This document shows positions 14,745 through 21,994 of a stretch of 26,754 nucleotides of DNA, piece by piece. Source of the DNA: JAZTZP01 sp045637525 (GTDB lineage: Bacteria > Bacillota > Clostridia > UBA1381); NCBI GenBank assembly GCA_045637525.1, contig JAZTZP010000113.1, positions 1-26,754 of the forward strand, given 5' to 3'. Each line of letters begins with the position of its first letter. Positions within the stretch are counted from its first letter, which is position 1. The position numbers and the translations under genes were made by a program. The notes under the pieces were generated by a model. The model was not told the origin of the DNA. It did not search any database and saw only the letters and a program-made list of their open reading frames with translations.

Positions 14745-15035
14745 TAAACTATAATAGCGATATGTCAGCCTGTGGCTGACGCGATATTTGCTTGCCGGCA
14801 AGCGATATGTTGACTGAAGTCAACGCGATTGTTCGCCTCCCGCGAACGTTAAGGTACAAAAGCTTTGCTTTTGTTTGATTAAATATTGAAAAAATGCTTT
14901 GCATTTTTTCTTCCATAACGTTTGCGAAGCAAACATATCGCGCCGACAGGCATATCGCGTGCGTTAGCACATATCGAAAATCCCGTTAGGGATTTATATC
15001 GAGTTTAGCGACTATTCCGGTCGCTAAACTATAAT
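14745..15035. repeat. Hairpin array 1: eleven stem-loops with complementary nested linkers
   Basis: Eleven short hairpins fill 14764-15030: stems at 14764-14780, 14790-14803, 14809-14824, 14831-14847, 14856-14874, 14888-14910, 14920-14934, 14942-14951 (weak, 3 bp), 14959-14970, 14978-14995 and 15002-15030. Stems are 3-11 bp with loops of 0-7 bases, and all pairs are Watson-Crick. Left linkers read GCGATAT (14757, 14781, 14802) or GCGATT (14825); right linkers read ATATCG(C) (14935, 14952, 14971, 14996). They pair in nested order, and a fifth pair joins GTTAAGG (14848) with CCATAAC (14913). The fold is a symmetric tree with hairpins 1 and 10, 2 and 9, 3 and 8, 4 and 7 opposite each other. An 11-bp direct repeat TAAACTATAAT flanks it (14745 and 15025). 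No gene is inside. Confidence 0.85.
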
Positions 15036-15218
15036 TTGTAATTTTCAAAGAAAAAAATAAATCATTTAAAAACTGTGATATAAAATAGTCGGACTGTTTG
15101 CTGTGGTTTGTGTTGCGGTGTGTATGATATGGGGGCACGAATATGACTAAAAACCAATATCACTAAAATACAAAATTGTAAAAAATAAACAAGTTTTTTA
15201 AAAAAAATAAGAATAATA
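15036..15218. other. Intergenic stretch with no recognisable feature
   Basis: Between hairpin array 1 and the fapR promoter the sequence is AT-rich, with one G/T-rich patch near 15090-15137. No open frame with a ribosome site, no strong hairpin and no repeat was seen. Confidence 0.5.
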
Positions 15219-15247
15219 TTGCAATAGACAAAGGTTTATTGTATAAT
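15219..15247 (+). promoter_or_regulatory. Promoter of the fapR fatty acid operon
   Basis: TTGCAA (15219-15224) and TATAAT (15242-15247) are 17 bases apart. Transcription should start near 15254, directly before the FapR-like operators. Confidence 0.75.
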
Positions 15248-15258
15248 CAATGTTAGAA

Positions 15259-15288
15259 TTAGCACTTGGTGTTAATATCTGATACTAA
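15259..15288. promoter_or_regulatory. Two overlapping FapR-type operators
   Basis: TTAGCACTTGGTGTTAA (15259-15275) and TTAATATCTGATACTAA (15272-15288) are 17-bp imperfect palindromes sharing four bases. Both follow the TTAGTACC/GGTACTAA-type pattern known for Bacillus FapR operators, with one mismatch between arms in each. They lie at the transcription start, so bound FapR would block initiation; malonyl-CoA would relieve it. Confidence 0.75.
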
Positions 15289-15328
15289 ATTAACACTGTT
15301 ATCTTTAGTAGAAGGAGCAAAATCAGTT

Positions 15329-15862
15329 ATGGGGAGTACAGAACAAAAACACCGCCGTCACGAATATATTCTGAAAAAAATAGATGAAAATCCATTTTTG
15401 AAGGACAGTGAACTGGCAGAAGAATTTGGGGTGAGCGTGGCTACAATACGCATAGACCGGGCAGAGCTCGGGATATCTCAGTACCGAGACAGAATAAAGG
15501 ATGCCGCTGAGAATGCTGCGAATAATTCGGTGAATGAGGAAATGTTGGACTTAAATCTTTTTAAAGACGGCATGGCGGTACTGATAACAGATGAAAGTAT
15601 GGTGTTTGATAATACTGATATTGTGAAAAGCCATCATATATATGCGTTTGCAGAAAAGCTGGCACTCAGTGTAATAGATGCAAATGCCGCTCTTATAAAG
15701 GTCGCAAATGTGAAATATATTTGTGCTGTGAAAAGCGGTGAGAAGCTGTTTGCATATTCACGCATGATACGCGCTGAAGGTGGCAGCTATATAGTGCATG
15801 TGACGATTAAGGCTAATATGACCGAGGTATTCAGAGGTAAATTCAGCCTGGTTGTGCAGTAG
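15329..15862 (+). CDS. fapR: FapR, malonyl-CoA-responsive repressor of fatty acid synthesis
   Basis: A 177-residue repressor. Residues 8-60 form a DeoR-like helix-turn-helix (LKDSELAEEFGVSVATIRIDRAELGI) and a linker helix. Residues 70-177 form a hot-dog fold related to thioesterases, which binds malonyl-CoA in Bacillus FapR. The ATG at 15329 is preceded by GAAGGAG; a TTG at 15266 in the same frame lies inside the operators and has no ribosome site. It is first in an operon with plsX, as in many Firmicutes, and is probably autoregulated through the sites at 15259-15288. Confidence 0.88.
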   Translation: MGSTEQKHRRHEYILKKIDENPFLKDSELAEEFGVSVATIRIDRAELGISQYRDRIKDAAENAANNSVNEEMLDLNLFKDGMAVLITDESMVFDNTDIVKSHHIYAFAEKLALSVIDANAALIKVANVKYICAVKSGEKLFAYSRMIRAEGGSYIVHVTIKANMTEVFRGKFSLVVQ

Positions 15863-15890
15863 AATCCGGAAAGGAAGATTATTTTTACAA

Positions 15891-16913
15891 ATGAGACTTA
15901 TAATAGATGCAATGGGCGGAGATAATGCTCCGCAGGCGCCTGTCGGTGCCGGAGTTAAGGCTGTTAATGAACTCGGAATTGAGGTTGTGTTTGCCGGAAA
16001 AGAAGATGTAATTAAAAGTGAGCTTTCAAAATATAAATACAACAGCGAAAAAATACGTATAGTGAATGCTGATGAGGTTATAGGCAACGATGAAGAACCG
16101 GCAAAGGCTGTACGCAGGAAAAAGAATTCATCTGTTGTTACGGCGGCATACTGTCTTAAAAATGACGAGGGAGATGCAATGCTTTCTATGGGAAGTACCG
16201 GTGCTTTACTTGCGGCAGGGCTTTTAGTGGTTGGCAGGATAAAAGGTATTCAAAGACCTTGTCTTGCTACGCTTCTTCCGACGGCGAATGGGCCGAGGAT
16301 GCTTACGGATGCCGGTGCAAATACAAATTGCAGGCCGGTAAATCTTGTTCAGTTTGCCGTTATGGGAAGCATATATATGTCTGAGGTCATGGGGCTGAGC
16401 TCGCCTAAGGTTGGTCTTCTCTCAAACGGAGAAGAGCGCGGAAAAGGCGATTCTCTTACAAAGGAAACATATCCTTGCATGGAAAAAGCCCCGATTAATT
16501 TTATCGGAAATGTTGAAGGCCGGGATGTTATGTACGGAACGGCAGATGTTACTGTTTGTGACGGCTTTTCAGGTAATGTTGTGTTAAAAACAATAGAAGG
16601 TATGGGCAAGGTTGTAAGCGGAATGATAAAGGATATGTTTTATAAAAACATATTATCAAAAATATCAGCGCTTCTTGTAAGCGACGGGATTAAAGCTTTT
16701 AAGAAAAAGATGGATTACCGTGAGTATGGCGGCGCACCGCTTTTAGGGCTTAAAAAGCCGGTTATAAAAGGTCATGGCTCTTCGGATGAAAAGGCGGTGT
16801 ATTCGGCTATTATTCAGGCAAAGAAATGCGTGGAAGAGAATATAATCGAAAAAACTGCTGAAAGTCTTAAAAAGCTCGGAGAGTTTTGCGAAGACATCGA
16901 AAGGAATGAATAA
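15891..16913 (+). CDS. plsX: Phosphate acyltransferase PlsX
   Basis: A 340-residue soluble, membrane-associated enzyme that makes acyl-phosphate from acyl-ACP for PlsY in phospholipid synthesis. The start MRLIIDAMGGDNAP is the canonical PlsX N-terminus and fixes the ATG at 15891; the ribosome site AAGGAAG is slightly distant. Further family segments are MGSTGALLAAGLLVVGRIKG, DAGAN, VGLLSNGEERGKG and the C-terminal VCDGFSGNVVLKTIEG. Length is normal. It is 28 bases after fapR and overlaps or abuts fabK. Confidence 0.96.
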   Translation: MRLIIDAMGGDNAPQAPVGAGVKAVNELGIEVVFAGKEDVIKSELSKYKYNSEKIRIVNADEVIGNDEEPAKAVRRKKNSSVVTAAYCLKNDEGDAMLSMGSTGALLAAGLLVVGRIKGIQRPCLATLLPTANGPRMLTDAGANTNCRPVNLVQFAVMGSIYMSEVMGLSSPKVGLLSNGEERGKGDSLTKETYPCMEKAPINFIGNVEGRDVMYGTADVTVCDGFSGNVVLKTIEGMGKVVSGMIKDMFYKNILSKISALLVSDGIKAFKKKMDYREYGGAPLLGLKKPVIKGHGSSDEKAVYSAIIQAKKCVEENIIEKTAESLKKLGEFCEDIERNE

Positions 16914-16914
16914 A

Positions 16915-17862
16915 ATGATAAAAACATCAGTTACGGAATTGCTCGGAATTGAATATCCTGTTATTCAGGGTGGTATGGCGTGGGTTGCTACGGCAGAGCT
17001 TGCGGCGGCAGTATCTGAGGCGGGTGGTCTCGGACTTATTGCGGCAGGCGGCGCACCGGCAGAGGCCGTAAGAGCGGAAATACATAAAGCTCGTGAGCTT
17101 ACAGATAAGCCGTTTGGTGTGAACGTAATGCTTATGTCGCCTTATGTTGAGGATATAATGGAAATGCTTACGGAAGAATGTCCGGAGGTTGTTGTGACGG
17201 GAGCGGGTAATCCTGCAAAGTATATTCCTGTGCTTAAGGAAAAGGGAATTAAAATTATTCCCGTTATACCGAGTGTTGCTATTGCTCAGAAAATGGAGAA
17301 GAGCGGGGCGGACGCGGTTGTTGCTGAGGGTACGGAAGCAGGCGGACATATAGGCGAGATAACAACAATGGCACTTGTACCTCAGATTGCAGATGCAGTA
17401 AATATTCCGGTTATTGCGGCCGGTGGTATTGCAGACGGCAGAGGTGTTGCGGCGGCTTTTGCACTGGGTGCGGAGGGCGTACAGGTTGGTACGAGATTTA
17501 TATGCTCGGATGAATGCCTTGCACATGATAATTATAAAAAAGCGATAATAAAAGCAAAGGACAGAGACGCCGTAGTAACAGGACGCTTGACAGGTGCTCC
17601 TGTAAGAGCTTTGAAAAACAAGCTTACAAAAGAATATGAACGTCTTGAAAAAGAAGGAGCTACTTTTGAAGAAATAGAAAACCTTGGTGTGGGCGGACTC
17701 CGCCGTGCATTTTTAGAGGGTGACACTGAAACGGGCTCTCTTATGGCAGGACAGAGCGCTGCAATGGTAAAGGATATTAAGCCATGTGCGGAGATTATAA
17801 AAGAACTGTTTACAGAGGATGTTTGTGAAATTGCAAAAAAGATCAGAGGTTTAAGAAAATAA
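16915..17862 (+). CDS. fabK: Enoyl-ACP reductase II, FMN-dependent
   Basis: A 315-residue flavoprotein of the nitronate monooxygenase/FabK fold that reduces enoyl-ACP in the last step of chain elongation. Recognisable parts are the N-terminal YPVIQGGMAWVATAELAAAV, the FMN phosphate-binding region PVIAAGGIADGRG and the loop VAEGTEAGGHIGE with the FabK active-site His. ATG at 16915 has AAAGGA 10 bases upstream; an ATG at 16906, inside the end of plsX, lacks a usable spacing. Use of FabK instead of FabI is typical of clostridia and streptococci and predicts reduced triclosan sensitivity. It lies between plsX and fabD in the operon. Confidence 0.93.
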   Translation: MIKTSVTELLGIEYPVIQGGMAWVATAELAAAVSEAGGLGLIAAGGAPAEAVRAEIHKARELTDKPFGVNVMLMSPYVEDIMEMLTEECPEVVVTGAGNPAKYIPVLKEKGIKIIPVIPSVAIAQKMEKSGADAVVAEGTEAGGHIGEITTMALVPQIADAVNIPVIAAGGIADGRGVAAAFALGAEGVQVGTRFICSDECLAHDNYKKAIIKAKDRDAVVTGRLTGAPVRALKNKLTKEYERLEKEGATFEEIENLGVGGLRRAFLEGDTETGSLMAGQSAAMVKDIKPCAEIIKELFTEDVCEIAKKIRGLRK

Positions 17863-17877
17863 AGAGGAGTTAAAAAT

Positions 17878-18819
17878 ATGAAGACAGCATTTATTTTTTC
17901 GGGTCAGGGTGCTCAGAAGGTTGGAATGGGAAAAGATTTGTATGATAAATACGAGTCGGCAAGAAGGGTGTTTGACGAAGCATCGGAAAGTCTTGGATTT
18001 GACATAAAAGAGCTCATATTTGATGGCGATGATGCAGAGCTTATGAAAACAGAAAATACTCAGCCGGCGATTGTTACTATGAGTGCTGCGGCTCTGGCTG
18101 TTGCGAAAGAGAAGGGGATTAAAGCAGATGTTGTTGCCGGTCTCAGTCTTGGTGAGTATACGGCTCATATTGCATCGGGCTCGATAGCTTTTTCTGATGC
18201 GGTGCGTCTTGTAAAAAAACGCGGTAAGTATATGCAGGAGGAAGTTCCTGAGGGCGTTGGAGCTATGGCGGCAATTTTAGGACTTGACGAAGAAACTATT
18301 ACTGAATGCTGTAATGAAGCATCAGAGCTTGGTGTGTGTTCGGGAGCGAACTTTAACTGCCCGGGGCAGATTGTGGTTTCGGGCGATGCCCCGGCTGTTG
18401 AAAAATGCTGTGAGATTGCAAAGGAAAAGGGTGCGAAAAGAGCAATGCTTCTTCCTGTATCTGCACCATTTCATTGCGCACTGCTTGACGGAGCCGGCGA
18501 AAAGTTAGGATATGAGCTTGAAAATGTTAGCTTTTCACAGATGAATATACCTGTAATAACAAATGTTACAGGCGACTATATTAAGAATGAAAGCGAAATA
18601 AAAGAGCTTTTGGTAAAGCAGGTATCGTCTTCTGTACTCTGGCAGAAAACTCTCGAAAAAATGGCCGCAGACGGAGTGGACACTTTTATAGAAATCGGGC
18701 CGGGTAAAGCACTCAGCGGATTTGTAAAAAAGACGGTTCCGGGAGCTTTGATTTGCAATATTGAGGATGAGGCGTCACTCGAAAAGACGCTTGCGGCACT
18801 TTCAGAAAGGAATGATTAA
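17878..18819 (+). CDS. fabD: Malonyl-CoA:ACP transacylase
   Basis: A 313-residue cytoplasmic enzyme that loads malonyl groups on ACP. The nucleophile motif is GLSLGEY with S90 (GHSLGEY in most homologues, so His is replaced by Leu at that step). The catalytic His is H199 (VSAPFHC). The opening IFSGQGAQKVGMG and GANFNCPGQIVVSG are family segments. AGAGGAG precedes the ATG, 15 bases after fabK. It is cotranscribed with fabK and fabG. Confidence 0.95.
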   Translation: MKTAFIFSGQGAQKVGMGKDLYDKYESARRVFDEASESLGFDIKELIFDGDDAELMKTENTQPAIVTMSAAALAVAKEKGIKADVVAGLSLGEYTAHIASGSIAFSDAVRLVKKRGKYMQEEVPEGVGAMAAILGLDEETITECCNEASELGVCSGANFNCPGQIVVSGDAPAVEKCCEIAKEKGAKRAMLLPVSAPFHCALLDGAGEKLGYELENVSFSQMNIPVITNVTGDYIKNESEIKELLVKQVSSSVLWQKTLEKMAADGVDTFIEIGPGKALSGFVKKTVPGALICNIEDEASLEKTLAALSERND

Positions 18820-18822
18820 TTA

Positions 18823-19563
18823 ATGCTTAGCGGAAAATGCGCATTGGTAACGGGAGCTGGAAGAGGAATAGGAAAAGCTATTGCTTTAAAGCTTGCCGAA
18901 TATGGTGCGGATATTTGTGTAAATAACTATGGTTTTGAAGAAGAAACCGAAAAAACGGCAGAGATGATAAGAGAGCTCGGCCGGAAGGCAATTTGTGTAC
19001 AGGCTGACGTATCGGATTATGAGCAGGTGAGCCAAATGATGGATACGGCAGTAAAAGAGCTTGGGAAGATTGATATACTTGTTAATAACGCAGGCGTTAC
19101 ACGTGACAATCTTATGCTTCGTATGACAGAGGCCGATTGGGATTTTGTAATGAATATAAATCTTAAAGGCTCGTATAACTGTACAAAGGCAATTATGCGT
19201 CACATGATGAAGCAACGCTCGGGCAGTGTTGTTAATATTGCATCTGTTGTCGGCGTAACAGGAAATGCCGGTCAGGCTAATTATTCGGCTTCAAAGGCAG
19301 GCCTTATCGGTCTTACAAAGACTACGGCGAAAGAATTGTCATCAAGAGGCATTCGCTGTAATGCTGTTGCTCCGGGATTTATTGTGTCGGATATGACGGA
19401 TAAGCTTCCGGATGATGTGAAGGCAAAGTATTATGATTCTATACCGCTCGGAAAGTTCGGAACAGTAGAAAATGTTGCTGATGCGGTTGCATTTTTAGCT
19501 TCCGACATGGCAGGCTATATTACAGGTCAGGTTTTAAATATTGACGGCGGTCTGGTAATGTAA
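18823..19563 (+). CDS. fabG: 3-oxoacyl-ACP reductase
   Basis: A 246-residue short-chain dehydrogenase that reduces ketoacyl-ACP with NADPH. The nucleotide loop TGAGRGIG is at 10-17, the NNAG motif at 88-91, and the catalytic triad is S141, Y154, K158 (YSASK). Ends with the usual ITGQVLNIDGGLVM. AAAGGA sits in the end of fabD, 3 bases separate the genes. Assignment as FabG rather than another short-chain dehydrogenase rests on its place in the operon as well as the sequence. Confidence 0.95.
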   Translation: MLSGKCALVTGAGRGIGKAIALKLAEYGADICVNNYGFEEETEKTAEMIRELGRKAICVQADVSDYEQVSQMMDTAVKELGKIDILVNNAGVTRDNLMLRMTEADWDFVMNINLKGSYNCTKAIMRHMMKQRSGSVVNIASVVGVTGNAGQANYSASKAGLIGLTKTTAKELSSRGIRCNAVAPGFIVSDMTDKLPDDVKAKYYDSIPLGKFGTVENVADAVAFLASDMAGYITGQVLNIDGGLVM

Positions 19564-19570
19564 ATTCGCT

Positions 19571-19590
19571 ATAAACCGGTTTCGGTTTAT
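19571..19590 (+). other. Hairpin between fabG and acpP
   Basis: ATAAACCG and CGGTTTAT pair perfectly around GTTT, 7 bases after the fabG stop. There is no T-run, so it is more likely an mRNA processing or stability element than a terminator; it could help raise acpP transcript levels relative to upstream genes. Confidence 0.5.
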
Positions 19591-19633
19591 TATAAATTGT
19601 TTTAATTGACTACCGGGAAGGAGGTGTGCGATT

Positions 19634-19861
19634 ATGGAGTTTGATAGAGTTAAAGAGGTCATCGTTGACCAGTTAGGAGTAGACGAGAGCCAGGTAACAA
19701 TGGATGCGGCTTTTGTTGATGATTTAGGTGCTGATTCTTTGGATATAGTTGAGCTTATAATGGGACTTGAAGCAGAATTTGATATTGAAATCCCGGACGA
19801 AGATGCTGAGAAGATCAGTACTGTTGGTGATGCTGTTAATTATATTAAGGACAATGCTTAA
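19634..19861 (+). CDS. acpP: Acyl carrier protein
   Basis: A 75-residue acidic four-helix protein. The phosphopantetheine attachment site is S35 in LGADSLDIVEL. Length and start are canonical. The ribosome site GGAAGGAGGTG is the strongest in the operon, which fits the high level at which ACP is needed. It is flanked by hairpins at 19571-19590 and 19883-19913. Confidence 0.97.
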   Translation: MEFDRVKEVIVDQLGVDESQVTMDAAFVDDLGADSLDIVELIMGLEAEFDIEIPDEDAEKISTVGDAVNYIKDNA

Positions 19862-19882
19862 TCAGCATTTGTTCCGGACATA

Positions 19883-19913
19883 GGGGAATGCCGGGTATAT
19901 CCGGTATTTCCCC
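19883..19913 (+). other. Hairpin between acpP and fabF
   Basis: GGGGAATGCCGG and CCGGTATTTCCCC pair with a one- or two-base irregularity around GTATAT. It is followed by AAAAACAG, not T, so it should not terminate. Together with the hairpin at 19571 it brackets acpP and may stabilise an acpP-only transcript. Confidence 0.55.
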
Positions 19914-19951
19914 AAAAACAGCATGGTGAAGAATTGAAAACGGAGGTTATC

Positions 19952-21190
19952 ATGAAACGAGTTGTAGTTACCGGTATAGGTGTTGTATCACCGGTTGGAA
20001 ATACAAAAATTGACTTTTGGGAGTCTATAAAAAACGGAGTCTGCGGTGTCGGACCTATAACTAAGTTTGATATTGAGAATTTTAAGTGTAAGATAGCGGC
20101 AGAGGTAAAGGATTTTGATATTCTTGCTTATACCGATAAAAAAGAAGCTAAGAAGATGGATTTGTATACACAGTTTGCATATGCGGCTGCTTTGGATGCA
20201 TTTTCGGACAGCGGAATAAATATGGAAGATGAGGACCCATGGCGCGTGGGAATTATAACAGGTGCAGGTATCGGCGGAATACAGACGTTTGAGGATCAGC
20301 ATGAGGTTTTAATGAAAGGCGGTCCGGGACGTGTCAGCCCGTTCTTTATTCCTATGCTTATTTCAAATATAGCTGCATCGTATATTGCTATAAAGACCGG
20401 TGCACGCGGAATAAATGAAAATATTGTTACGGCTTGTGCATCAGGCACTAATGCTATTGGTACGGCTTTTCGTGAGATCCAGTACGGAACGAATGATGTT
20501 ATCATAGCAGGCGGAGCAGAAGCTGCAATAACTCCTATTGCAAATGCGGCGTTTTCTAATATGAAGGCGTTGTCACTAAGAAATGACGATCCCGCAACTG
20601 CTTCAAGACCTTTTGATGCAGAGCGTGACGGATTTGTTATGGGCGAGGGTGCAGGCTTTTTAGTTCTTGAAGAGCTTGAACACGCAAAGGCAAGAGGTGC
20701 AAATATTATTTGTGAAATGGTAGGATATGGCGCAACAGATGATGCTTATCATATTACAAGTCCTATTCCGGGAGGAAAAGGCGGAGCGAAGGCAATGGAA
20801 TTTGCGATAAAAGACGCGGGTGTTACACCGGCGGATATAACTTATATAAACGCTCACGGAACAAGCACAAAATATAATGATTTATTTGAAACTCAGGCTA
20901 TAAAGGAAGTGTTTGGCGAGAGTGCGAAGACGGTTGCGGTAAGCTCGACAAAATCCATGACAGGGCATTTGCTTGGTGGCGCTGGTGGTGTTGAGGCAAT
21001 AGTATGTGCTATGGCAATCAAGGATGATTTTATACCGCCGACAATAAATTATAAAAATCCTGATCCGGAGTGCGATCTTGATATAGTTCCGAACACAGGC
21101 AGAAGCTGTACGGTGAACTATGCTATGTCTAATTCTCTCGGATTCGGCGGACACAATGCAACTGTTGTATTTAAAAAATACGAAGGTTAA
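19952..21190 (+). CDS. fabF: 3-oxoacyl-ACP synthase II
   Basis: A 412-residue condensing enzyme that elongates acyl-ACP with malonyl-ACP. The Cys-His-His triad is C162 (TACASGTNAIG), H302 (NAHGTSTKYND) and H339 (SMTGHLLGGAGG). The ATG at 19952 follows CGGAGG; a TTG at 19934 in frame lies before that ribosome site and is rejected. FabH, the starter condensing enzyme, is not in the window, so initiation depends on a gene elsewhere. fabF is the last fatty acid gene before a hairpin. Confidence 0.96.
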   Translation: MKRVVVTGIGVVSPVGNTKIDFWESIKNGVCGVGPITKFDIENFKCKIAAEVKDFDILAYTDKKEAKKMDLYTQFAYAAALDAFSDSGINMEDEDPWRVGIITGAGIGGIQTFEDQHEVLMKGGPGRVSPFFIPMLISNIAASYIAIKTGARGINENIVTACASGTNAIGTAFREIQYGTNDVIIAGGAEAAITPIANAAFSNMKALSLRNDDPATASRPFDAERDGFVMGEGAGFLVLEELEHAKARGANIICEMVGYGATDDAYHITSPIPGGKGGAKAMEFAIKDAGVTPADITYINAHGTSTKYNDLFETQAIKEVFGESAKTVAVSSTKSMTGHLLGGAGGVEAIVCAMAIKDDFIPPTINYKNPDPECDLDIVPNTGRSCTVNYAMSNSLGFGGHNATVVFKKYEG

Positions 21191-21195
21191 ACTGA

Positions 21196-21235
21196 CAGAT
21201 ACTGTCATAAGCTTATATGCTTGTGGCAGTATCTG
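21196..21235 (+). terminator. Large hairpin after fabF
   Basis: A 17-bp stem (CAGATACTGTCATAAGC with GCTTGTGGCAGTATCTG, two G-U type differences) and a 6-base loop. The T-run is weak (GAGTTTAATATATTA), so it may attenuate rather than fully stop transcription into rnc. Confidence 0.65.
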
Positions 21236-21313
21236 AGTTTAATATATTAAGATAGAAAAACCGGTTTTGGCTTTATTTATCGATTTTGATTTATGAGAGG
21301 TTGGTGAAACAAA

Positions 21314-21994
21314 ATGAAAAAAACTGAGGAAAAACTCGGATATTTATTTAAGTATGAGGAATATTTTGAGGCTGCACTTGTTCATAGCTCTTATGCAAAT
21401 GAGCATCATATGAAAAGCAATGAACGCCTGGAATTTTTGGGAGATTCGGTTTTAAGTATTATTGTAAGCGATTATTTGTATCGTAAATTGCCTGATATAA
21501 ATGAGGGTGAGCTTACGAAAATAAGGGCATCTGTAATATGCGAGGAATCTTTAGCGAAGCTGGCTAAAAAAATACACCTTGGGGATATGCTGTATCTCGG
21601 TAACGGTGAGCTGCAATCGGGTGGCAGAAAAAGACAGTCGATAATATCGGATGCTTTTGAGGCGGTGTTGGGTGCGATATACCTTGACAGCGGTTTGGAG
21701 CCGGCAAGGAGATGGTTTTTAAATCTTGCGGAATCTGAGCTTAAAAAAGCTATAAAATCAAGAGATCTTAATGATTATAAAACAAAATTGCAGGAATTTG
21801 TGCAAAAAGAAAAGCTTGGATATATCAGATATATGCTTGTTGAAAAAAGCGGGCCGGAGCATCAGATGCATTTTGTGATGCGTGCATATCTGAGAGAATG
21901 TCCGATGGGAATCGGCGAAGGAAACAGCAAAAAAGAGGCTGAACAACAAGCGGCTAAGAAAACTTTGGAGACTTTAAAAAATGAGATGTTATAA
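21314..21994 (+). CDS. rnc: Ribonuclease III
   Basis: A 226-residue double-strand-specific endonuclease for rRNA and mRNA processing. The signature NERLEFLGDS is at 36-45 with metal ligands E40 and D44, and the second acidic cluster is in SDAFEAVLGAIYLDSG. The C-terminal double-stranded RNA-binding domain spans about 153-224 and ends in the typical SKKEAEQQAAKKTLE. Start and length are canonical. rnc next to smc is a long-conserved order in Firmicutes. The last 14 bases overlap the next gene. Confidence 0.96.
   Translation: MKKTEEKLGYLFKYEEYFEAALVHSSYANEHHMKSNERLEFLGDSVLSIIVSDYLYRKLPDINEGELTKIRASVICEESLAKLAKKIHLGDMLYLGNGELQSGGRKRQSIISDAFEAVLGAIYLDSGLEPARRWFLNLAESELKKAIKSRDLNDYKTKLQEFVQKEKLGYIRYMLVEKSGPEHQMHFVMRAYLRECPMGIGEGNSKKEAEQQAAKKTLETLKNEML

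Noticed and set aside
14749..14970. A 73-codon minus-strand reading frame inside hairpin array 1
   Set aside because: It lies wholly within palindromic repeats, has no ribosome site and no family resemblance; the frame is a by-product of the hairpins.
14757..15035. Possible CRISPR array
   Set aside because: There is no constant repeat of 23-40 bases with unique spacers; the recurring unit is a 6-7-base linker that reverses orientation halfway, and there are no cas genes.
15266..15328. N-terminal extension of FapR from a TTG start
   Set aside because: It would place coding sequence over the two operators and lacks a ribosome site; ATG at 15329 has GAAGGAG.
16927..17526. A 199-codon minus-strand frame opposite fabK
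   Set aside because: It mirrors the codon structure of fabK, has no ribosome site, and its translation is Arg/Cys/Asn-rich in the way of antisense shadows.
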